From contig DATFXR010000724.1 of assembly GCA_035315685.1 (NCBI GenBank), forward strand, positions 1-11,006: a stretch of 11,006 nt of DNA, read 5' to 3'. Shown piece by piece: positions 6,277-11,006 of this stretch (its first letter is position 1; every line of letters starts with the position of its first letter). The translations under genes and the position numbers were made by a program. The notes beneath the pieces were generated by a model. That model had not been told where the DNA came from and searched no databases. It saw only the letters and a list, made by a program, of their open reading frames with translations. The stretch comes from QHWK01 sp035315685 (GTDB lineage: Bacteria > Acidobacteriota > Vicinamibacteria > Vicinamibacterales > CAVVIG01).

Positions 6277-7967
6277 GGCCGCTCCTTCGACGCCGTCGGT
6301 GTCGGTGCGGCTCCGGCGCCTGCCTGATCCGGCAGCCGCTCGAGGCCGACGAGCTTCCAGCCGCCCGCCGTCCGCCGGAAATGTGTGCGCAGCGGCTGCT
6401 GCCACGTGGGATGGCTCGCACTGTCGGCACTGATGTCAACCTCGACGAACGCGCCTGTCGTGACCGGCAGACCGCTCGGCGCGGACAACGACGTGGTCGC
6501 GCTCTCGGTGCGTCCGATCGGCGTGGACGCACCGGTGGCGTTGTCGAAGCGGGACCAGGCGGCACGGTACATCGTCGGGGCTTCAGCAAAGCCGGACGCG
6601 ACGGCGGCATTCTCGAATGTCAGCTGGCCGTTGACGCCGAGCGTCGGGTTGACGATCGGATTGATGGCGGGCAGATACGCGCGGCCGATGGCGTCGCGCC
6701 GCTTGATCAGAACGGCTGCGAGATGCGCCTCTGCCGCAGCATCGCTGTACGCGCCGGTATGCACCGCCGCCCGGATCAGGTCGTCGGTGAACGCCATCAC
6801 GCGCCGCGCCGCCCAGAACGCGTCGTCGGCGCGCAGCTCGGTGTAGGCGGCAACCGGCGTCTGCGGCTTCCAGGTCGTCGGATCGAAACGCTCACCCTCG
6901 AACAGTCCGATCGACGGGTATTCGGTGTACGGCACCGTCTGCCACGGACTGAGCGCAAAGCCGTAGCTGAAGAACCGGCGCTTGGTCGCCGGCCCGTCGT
7001 AGTAGTGCTCCCAGCCCATGTCCCATTCGTGCAGGTTGTTCGCCATGCCGAAGGTCGAGCCGACGTCCTGCAGGTAGTGCTTGACGATCGAGCGGCCGTT
7101 CTCTTCGACGAGCGTGTCGAGCGTGTTGGCGGCCTTCCAGTCGACGAGGTTCGTCCACGCGCCGAAGACGCGCAGCGCGCGCAGCTCGCGGCGGCGCTCG
7201 TGCGGAACGAGATCGTTCGGATCGTCGGAACGGGTGCCCTGATAGCGGAACGGACCGAGCACCTTGCCGGGCAGCAGCCGTCCCGCTGACGCGCGAAAAG
7301 TGCCATCGGGGCTGCGTGCCGCGCGCTCGGCGACGCGGTCGATGTCGTCGCGCGTGAACGGAGTCCGCGCACCCGACGGGCGCCGCACCGTCGCCTTCGG
7401 ATCGATCTCGACGCGCGCCGGCTCCACGCGCGTGATGAACGTCTCGACCATGTTGTAGCCGAGCGCCCAGAAGAGCTTCGTCGCGACCTCGACGGCGCCG
7501 GTGCTGGCTTCGGGAAATTCCGGCGCGTCGAACTGGAGGAACCAGATCTGTCCGTTCGCGTCCTTTGCGGTGAACCCAGGATTGGTGCCCGAGGACTTCT
7601 CGCGGAGGAGCGTCCACTTCTCCGGCGACGGCAACGTGTCCGAGTTGACGCCCCGCGCGATCTGCTCGGCCGTAACCGGCACCGTGCCGATCCGGTTCGT
7701 GAACCAGCTGGAGTCCGGGACTTCGTCGATGGTGTTCAGGTTGCCGGCGCGTGTGTTCGACGGCGTGCGCGACGCGTTGACGAACAGGTTGTACGAATAC
7801 TCGTAGAAGAGGTCGATGTCGAGCGGCTTGGCATCTGCCGCGCTGCGGCTCTCTGGCGCGCGCGTAATTGGGTCATCGTCGTAGAACTTCCGGCCCGCCG
7901 TCGAGACTGCCGCGACGGCGCCGATGCCGGTCAGCAGCAGGAGGAACGCCAGCTGTCTTCGCATCAT
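6273..7967 (-). CDS. Secreted protein of unknown family with kinase-like catalytic motifs
   Basis: 564 residues from 7967. A second ATG follows at 7964 and is better spaced (5 bases) from GAGG at 7970-7973, so 563 residues is equally likely. A signal peptide is clear: MMRRQLAFLLLLTGIGAVAA, then a polar mature chain without further membrane segments, so it should be periplasmic or anchored outside the inner membrane. I do not recognise a named family. Residues about 118-180 look like a kinase N-lobe: a Gly-rich turn (SSGTNPGF), a strand WFLQFD and a helix with E160 (GAVEVATKLFWALG). Residues 276-281 read DWKAAN, which fits the D-x-K-x-x-N catalytic-loop pattern, and 301-303 read DVG, in the place of DFG. 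A conserved-looking segment NDLVPHERRRELRALRVF (251-268) precedes them. The C-terminal third lacks recognisable motifs. Exported atypical kinases (CotH, Fam20-like) are precedents. Function is inferred; catalysis is unproven, and Q145 stands where a kinase would have its ATP-binding lysine. Its 3' end overlaps the nucleotide carrier gene by four bases. Confidence 0.82.
   Translation of the reverse strand: MMRRQLAFLLLLTGIGAVAAVSTAGRKFYDDDPITRAPESRSAADAKPLDIDLFYEYSYNLFVNASRTPSNTRAGNLNTIDEVPDSSWFTNRIGTVPVTAEQIARGVNSDTLPSPEKWTLLREKSSGTNPGFTAKDANGQIWFLQFDAPEFPEASTGAVEVATKLFWALGYNMVETFITRVEPARVEIDPKATVRRPSGARTPFTRDDIDRVAERAARSPDGTFRASAGRLLPGKVLGPFRYQGTRSDDPNDLVPHERRRELRALRVFGAWTNLVDWKAANTLDTLVEENGRSIVKHYLQDVGSTFGMANNLHEWDMGWEHYYDGPATKRRFFSYGFALSPWQTVPYTEYPSIGLFEGERFDPTTWKPQTPVAAYTELRADDAFWAARRVMAFTDDLIRAAVHTGAYSDAAAEAHLAAVLIKRRDAIGRAYLPAINPIVNPTLGVNGQLTFENAAVASGFAEAPTMYRAAWSRFDNATGASTPIGRTESATTSLSAPSGLPVTTGAFVEVDISADSASHPTWQQPLRTHFRRTAGGWKLVGLERLPDQAGAGAAPTPTASKERP
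6282..6287 (-). promoter_or_regulatory. Ribosome binding site for the NTT carrier gene
   Basis: On the minus strand AAGGAG stands five bases before the ATG at 6276 and lies inside the 3' end of the preceding gene. It is the strongest Shine-Dalgarno match in the operon and rules out the upstream in-frame ATG at 6405, which would add a disordered Arg/Ala-rich stretch. Confidence 0.8.
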
Positions 7968-7971
7968 GACC

Positions 7972-9186
7972 TCAGAACACCTGCGAGGCAGAGAAGTTCA
8001 GCACGAAGCCTTCGTTTCCTTTCGCGAGCTCGATGCGGAGCGGCGTGGTGATCGGACCGTGGAACCGGAAGCCGAATCCGAAGTCGGTCTTCATGCCGTC
8101 CAGCGTCAGGTCGCTGCGCCGCGCCGCGACCTTCCCGGCGTCGTAGAAGAGAGCCATCTCGACAAATCGATTGATGTTCGCACGCCACTCTCCCTGCAAC
8201 AGCAGGCTGTTCAAATCGCGCAGGCGCCACGAATCAAAGGCGCGCAAATCGGATCCGCCGCTGAACGACGGCATCATGAAGAAGGGGATCGTCTGGCCGC
8301 CCTTGTCGTAGGTGGTCTGCGCGAAGGCGTGGAAGGCGAGCACCCAGGCTTCCCGCAAGATCGGAAAGTGCTGGATCGCCTCGTAGTCGACCTGATTGAA
8401 CCCGTACAGCTTGTCAGTGTCGGCGTAGTCGTGCACCGTGACGCCGTAAAAGCCGCCGCGTCGGGTATAGCCGCGCGCCGGCCGCGAGTCGAATCCGAAC
8501 ATTCCCTGCGTGTGAATGTAAACGGGCGACGCGCCCAGACCGGGAAGTGTCGCCGGCGTGTAGACGGTCTCGACTGACGGCGAGCTTCCAGACCCCGAGC
8601 CCTGATTCCACTGCGACAGCTCGAAGTTGCCGCGGACGACGAAGAGCTTCCTCGTTGGAAAAACCTCGAGCCGCGCATGTAGGTAGGGCTGCGTGAAGCC
8701 GTAGTTGGTCAGGCTCTGCTGCTGCGTGTTCTGGCCCAGGCCGAAGAAGTTGACTGCCGTCGCTTCGCGCCACCCGCCAATCACCGAAAGCGTACCGCGG
8801 CGTTTGAACAGACCGGGCGCGAGGAACTCCGTCTCGAGCCGCTTGTACCCCGACGGCGTGATGCTGCCGCGGAAATCGATCATGTTGTAGGAGCTCACGT
8901 AGCGCTGGTAGCCGGCGCCGACCGTGAACCCGCCACCCGAATAGGCGTTCTGCCAGAAGGCGTGCCAGTGCATCTGGCCGCTCAGGAACACGTCCGAGAT
9001 GCGCGCGACGTACTCCTCCGCCTTGCCTGCCCTCGCCGGCTTCAGCGCCTCGGCCTTCGCCTGCTCGGCCTGCTCGATCAGCTCGGTACGGGACGCCGCA
9101 TCCTGCATGGACGCCGCATCCTGGGCGTACGCTGCGCCTGCCTGCGACACGATGGCGAAAACCAGGATCGCTGCCGACCGTTTCAT
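7972..9186 (-). CDS. Omp85/BamA-like outer-membrane barrel (surface antigen domain, no POTRA)
   Basis: 404 residues. The signal peptide MKRSAAILVFAIVSQAGAAYA is cleaved probably before QDAAS. A short charged helical segment (about 22-65, ELIEQAEQAKAEALKPARAGK) follows, then a beta barrel to the end. The last residue is Phe (SASQVF), the usual C-terminal signal for insertion by the Bam machinery. GSDLRAFDSWRLRD (311-324) matches the place and shape of the Omp85 loop-6 motif (VRGF/Y), with Ala for Gly. FVEMALFYDAGKV and KTDFGFGFRFHGPITTPLRIELA are typical last strands of the bacterial surface antigen domain (PF01103). BamA and TamA have several POTRA domains of about 75 residues each before the barrel; there is no room for them here, so this belongs with the short barrel-only relatives of unknown role. 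It starts three bases after the PAP2 stop, with GAGG inside the end of that gene. Confidence 0.85.
   Translation of the reverse strand: MKRSAAILVFAIVSQAGAAYAQDAASMQDAASRTELIEQAEQAKAEALKPARAGKAEEYVARISDVFLSGQMHWHAFWQNAYSGGGFTVGAGYQRYVSSYNMIDFRGSITPSGYKRLETEFLAPGLFKRRGTLSVIGGWREATAVNFFGLGQNTQQQSLTNYGFTQPYLHARLEVFPTRKLFVVRGNFELSQWNQGSGSGSSPSVETVYTPATLPGLGASPVYIHTQGMFGFDSRPARGYTRRGGFYGVTVHDYADTDKLYGFNQVDYEAIQHFPILREAWVLAFHAFAQTTYDKGGQTIPFFMMPSFSGGSDLRAFDSWRLRDLNSLLLQGEWRANINRFVEMALFYDAGKVAARRSDLTLDGMKTDFGFGFRFHGPITTPLRIELAKGNEGFVLNFSASQVF
9091..9126 (-). repeat. 18-bp tandem duplication after the signal peptide of the Omp85-like protein
   Basis: The 15-base string GGACGCCGCATCCTG occurs at 9091-9105 and again at 9109-9123, a period of 18 bases. 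It encodes QDAASM followed by QDAASR just after the predicted signal-peptide cleavage site. The duplication keeps frame, adds six residues to a flexible segment, and looks like a recent slippage event. Confidence 0.85.
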
Positions 9187-9189
9187 GGA

Positions 9190-9909
9190 CTACCTCGTCA
9201 CCGAGACCATCACACCCCCGCCGCCGGGGACCGACAACGGCGCGAACGTCACGCGTGAGTCGCGCATGTGCAGCGTGACCGTCCGTCCCGACGCGATGCC
9301 GAGGAACGCGCCGAACACCACGTCGCTCGCCCAGTGCTGGTTGTCGATCACGCGCGACACCCCGGTGTAGGTGGCGGCAAGGAACGCCGGCACGCCCAGC
9401 TTCCAGCCGAAGTGCTCCTGCAGAACCATCGCCGTCGCGAACGAGTTCGACGCGTGGCCGGATGGAAACGACCGAGGATCGCCGTTCGGCCGCGTCCGGT
9501 TCGTCGCGAGCTTGATCGCGTAGGTCCAGCTCACTACGGACAGCTGCGCGCGCAAGAGATCGCGGCCGACGGCGGCATTGCGATCGCTGCCTGTAGCTGC
9601 GCCGATGCCCCACCACGCGATGGCGAGCGGAATCTGCACGTACTGCGAGCCGTATTCATGCCCGCCGGACAGGCTGGATGGATTGTTGTCCACGACCCAC
9701 TGGTGGATGGTGTCGTCGCCGGCATGCATCACGAGCGCGGCAGCGCCGCCGAACCCGAGCCATTCCGCGTTCTCGACCGAGAAGAAATGCTGGTAGTCGC
9801 TCCCGACATCGCGAACGAAACGGCCGGCGAAACTCCCCTCGTCATCCTGCTGCGCGAAGGCAGGCGCGGACACGGCAACGAGTATGGCAACGACCAGCGC
9901 CTTCCACAT
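9190..9909 (-). CDS. Secreted PAP2-family acid phosphatase
   Basis: 239 residues from the ATG at 9909, chosen because AAGGGA lies eight bases upstream and the product then begins with a clean signal peptide (MWKALVVAILVAVSAPAFA, cleavage before QQDDE). A longer frame from 9942 would put eleven polar residues before it. All three PAP2 signature motifs are intact: K-x6-RP (K133 to R140-P141, KLATNRTRP), PSGH (149-152) and SR-x5-H-x3-D (S185-R186, H192, D196; SRVIDNQHWASD). His152 and His192 are the expected catalytic residues. The family hydrolyses phosphomonoesters of lipids or small molecules such as undecaprenyl pyrophosphate or phosphatidate, and class A acid phosphatases are soluble periplasmic enzymes. 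Moderately hydrophobic helices exist but no clear six-helix membrane layout, so a periplasmic or membrane-associated enzyme is most likely. The substrate is unknown. It is the first gene of the six-gene run. Confidence 0.92.
   Translation of the reverse strand: MWKALVVAILVAVSAPAFAQQDDEGSFAGRFVRDVGSDYQHFFSVENAEWLGFGGAAALVMHAGDDTIHQWVVDNNPSSLSGGHEYGSQYVQIPLAIAWWGIGAATGSDRNAAVGRDLLRAQLSVVSWTYAIKLATNRTRPNGDPRSFPSGHASNSFATAMVLQEHFGWKLGVPAFLAATYTGVSRVIDNQHWASDVVFGAFLGIASGRTVTLHMRDSRVTFAPLSVPGGGGVMVSVTR
9193..9196 (-). promoter_or_regulatory. Ribosome binding site for the Omp85-like gene
   Basis: GAGG on the minus strand lies six bases before the ATG at 9186 and immediately before the TAG stop of the PAP2 gene. 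The ribosome ending PAP2 therefore covers this site, which implies translational coupling. Confidence 0.6.
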
Positions 9910-9917
9910 CAATCGCG

Positions 9918-9923
9918 TCCCTT
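9918..9923 (-). promoter_or_regulatory. Ribosome binding site for the PAP2 gene
   Basis: AAGGGA on the minus strand, eight bases before the ATG at 9909. It decides for the start that gives the intact signal peptide. I see no convincing -35/-10 pair in the 35 bases between the hairpin and this start. Confidence 0.6.
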
Positions 9924-9944
9924 CGTCGAATCGGCAGATCATCG

Positions 9945-9976
9945 GGTCGATGGCCGTCGGCGGGCGGCCACCGACC
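9945..9976 (-). terminator. 12-bp hairpin between the repeat-rich gene and the PAP2 operon
   Basis: The arms GGTCGATGGCCG (9945-9956) and CGGCCACCGACC (9965-9976) flank an 8-base loop. Read as minus-strand RNA, all twelve positions pair, one of them G-U; on the plus strand the same position is an A-C mismatch, so the structure fits the minus-strand transcript better. It begins 12 bases after the stop codon of the gene to its right and ends 35 bases before the PAP2 start. No U-tract follows, so a classical intrinsic terminator is not certain; an attenuator or 3'-end protecting structure is also possible. The remaining bases of 9910-9988 hold nothing else I can identify. Confidence 0.5.
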
Positions 9977-9988
9977 GTTGTTCGCGTG

Positions 9989-11006
9989 TCAGCGTCTGCG
10001 GCCGCCGCCCGCCCGTGCGCCGCCGCTCGGGCGATAGCTGCCGGTCGAGCGGGAGCCGCCGCTGCGTGCCGCCCCGTAGTCCCGCGTCCGCGTCGCGCCT
10101 TCGCTGCGCGCGGCGCGATCGCGATTGAGCTGTCCCACGGTGTCCGCGCCGGCCGACGCCCCGCCGCGACGATCGGCTGGCGTCGCCGCCGCGCCTCGAT
10201 CGCGCTGCGTCGGCGCCGCGCTTCGATCGCGCTGCGTCGGCGTCGGCGTGTTCACCGAATTCCAGCCGCCGTTCTCGTATTTCTGCCAGCTGCCGTCCTG
10301 GCGTCGATAGACGTTGCCGTCGCGGCCGGCGTAGACGTCGCCGCTGCCGGTGCGCGCGACGCCCGAATTCCCGCTCGGGCCGCGCCTGGTGATCGCTTCA
10401 CCGCCACCGCTTCCCTGCGTGACGCGCGTCGTCGTGCCCGTGGCACGATTGGTCACGCGCGAGGTCTGCGCCCACTGGTTGCCGCGCTGCACCGACGTCG
10501 AACCCCAACTCCCGTAGACGCCGGCGCCCTGCTGCGTGCGCGCGTAGGTGCCGGTCCGCGGGTTGTACGCCTCGGCGACGCCGCGCGCGCCGTACGGGCC
10601 CCAGGCCGCCGCACCCCGCGCGTAGGTCCCCGTCCGCGGGTTGTAGCGCGCGGCGACGCCGGCGCCGCCGTACGGGCCGTACCACGCCGCGCCGCGACCG
10701 TACACGCCGGTCCAGGGGTTGTACCAGGCGCCGTATCCGTAGGTGGGATAGAACGGATAGTAGACGGGATAGAAGCCGCCGTACCAGACGTACGGCGGGT
10801 AATACCATCCGGTGCCCCAGACAGCGCAACCCCACGCGACCATCATGCCGGTGTAGCCGGCGACGGCCGCGTACGTCACCCACTCATCGTCGTTGTCCTC
10901 GACGGTGACGTAGGTCACGTGATGCACGGGCGAACTGGACGGAATCTCGTAAATCTGGCTCGGGACCGATCCGGTGACTTCCCATGGGCCGCTCGCGCTG
11001 CGCGCC
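9989..11006 (-). CDS. Repeat-rich Gly/Tyr/Arg protein, N-terminus beyond the window
   Basis: The frame stays open from the TGA at 9989 through the right edge (339 codons visible). A GTG at 10927 is in frame, but the codons upstream of it read like real protein (GPWEVTGSVPSQIYEIP, then SSSPVHHVTYV), so the start lies outside. The GPW..SVP..IY.IP..SP...VTYV pattern is one I associate with large hypothetical secreted proteins, sometimes annotated as carbohydrate-binding or autotransporter-like; this is recall, not a search. A hydrophobic aromatic stretch rich in Tyr/Trp/Gly/Pro follows (about 10713-10850), then 26-residue repeats (YNPRTGTYARGAAAWGPYG), a GNVYRRQDGSWQKYENGGW segment (about 10250-10320), and a disordered Arg/Gly/Ala/Thr C-terminus ending GGGRRR. 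It is probably extracytoplasmic, but no signal peptide is in view. Function unknown. A hairpin separates it from the downstream operon. Confidence 0.82.
   Translation of the reverse strand, partial: ARSASGPWEVTGSVPSQIYEIPSSSPVHHVTYVTVEDNDDEWVTYAAVAGYTGMMVAWGCAVWGTGWYYPPYVWYGGFYPVYYPFYPTYGYGAWYNPWTGVYGRGAAWYGPYGGAGVAARYNPRTGTYARGAAAWGPYGARGVAEAYNPRTGTYARTQQGAGVYGSWGSTSVQRGNQWAQTSRVTNRATGTTTRVTQGSGGGEAITRRGPSGNSGVARTGSGDVYAGRDGNVYRRQDGSWQKYENGGWNSVNTPTPTQRDRSAAPTQRDRGAAATPADRRGGASAGADTVGQLNRDRAARSEGATRTRDYGAARSGGSRSTGSYRPSGGARAGGGRRR
10189..10242 (-). repeat. 27-bp tandem repeat, two copies
   Basis: Copies at 10189-10215 and 10216-10242 match at 26 of 27 bases. They encode the nine-residue unit PTQRDR(S/G)AA in the disordered C-terminal part of the repeat-rich protein. 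The near identity suggests recent duplication. Confidence 0.85.
10538..10723 (-). repeat. 78-bp (26-residue) tandem repeats, about 2.4 copies
   Basis: In coding order the units run 10723-10646, 10645-10568 and a 30-base partial copy at 10567-10538. The encoded unit is YNP(W/R)TG(V/T)Y(G/A)RGAAxxGPYGxxGVAxx. Copies 2 and 3 share the YNPRTGTYAR start exactly; copy 1 is more diverged. The unit length is a whole number of codons, so copy number can change without breaking the frame. Confidence 0.85.

Noticed and set aside
5132..6610. 492-codon minus-strand open frame overlapping the carrier and the kinase-like genes
   Set aside because: It is out of frame with two well-supported genes and consists largely of Arg/Ala/Ser low-complexity sequence; it cuts across a real stop/start junction.
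6258..7289. 343-codon plus-strand open frame
   Set aside because: Antisense to the secreted kinase-like gene; Arg-rich, no motifs and no ribosome binding site.
8414..9616. 400-codon minus-strand open frame spanning PAP2 and the barrel gene
   Set aside because: Shifted frame of two genes that have intact motifs and signal peptides; its composition is dominated by Arg, Gly and Ala.
9268..10128. 286-codon plus-strand open frame
   Set aside because: Antisense to PAP2 and the repeat-rich gene; no recognisable protein features.
10189..10242. Possible CRISPR-like or regulatory direct repeats
   Set aside because: The two 27-bp copies are adjacent with no spacers, and they are in frame within a coding region.

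Overview
The window is uniformly GC-rich and almost wholly coding, with short or negative gaps between genes, several GTG starts, and Gram-negative envelope proteins (outer-membrane barrels, cleavable signal peptides). This fits an environmental Gram-negative bacterium. The mix of a hybrid kinase with a C-terminal HPt, an RsbU-type regulator, an AAA-family nucleotide translocase and several secreted hypothetical proteins makes me think of Acidobacteriota (Vicinamibacteria-like). That placement is an inference from gene content only.

Left block, + strand (2-3083): the C-terminal part of a hybrid histidine kinase (HATPase, two receiver domains, HPt), cut by the left edge. Ten bases later comes a receiver-SpoIIE/PP2C phosphatase of the RsbU type. 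Together they look like a phosphorelay feeding a phosphatase output, possibly of the partner-switching or stress kind.

Central block, - strand (9909 down to 3097): six genes packed head to tail, with gaps of 3 to 7 bases or 4-base stop/start overlaps. In transcription order they are a secreted PAP2 phosphatase, a short Omp85/BamA-like barrel without POTRA domains, a secreted 564-residue protein with kinase-like catalytic motifs, an ATP/ADP-translocase-family (NTT) carrier, a cytoplasmic PP2C-like phosphatase with altered metal-site residues, and a second outer-membrane barrel resembling the MetA-pathway family. The packing argues for one co-translated operon. It meets the left block tail to tail with 13 bases between the stop codons.

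Right edge, - strand (9989-11006): a repeat-rich Gly/Tyr/Arg protein whose reading frame runs off the window. A strong hairpin (9945-9976) lies between it and the six-gene operon.

The most interesting possibility is that the six-gene cluster forms a cell-envelope phosphorylation/dephosphorylation system: a nucleotide carrier in the inner membrane, an exported protein with D-x-K-x-x-N and D-x-G motifs like a kinase active site, exported and cytosolic phosphatases, and two outer-membrane barrels. The motifs and the packing are visible in the sequence; the joint function is hypothesis. I see no RNA genes, CRISPR array, insertion sequence or gene-free stretch over 300 bases.
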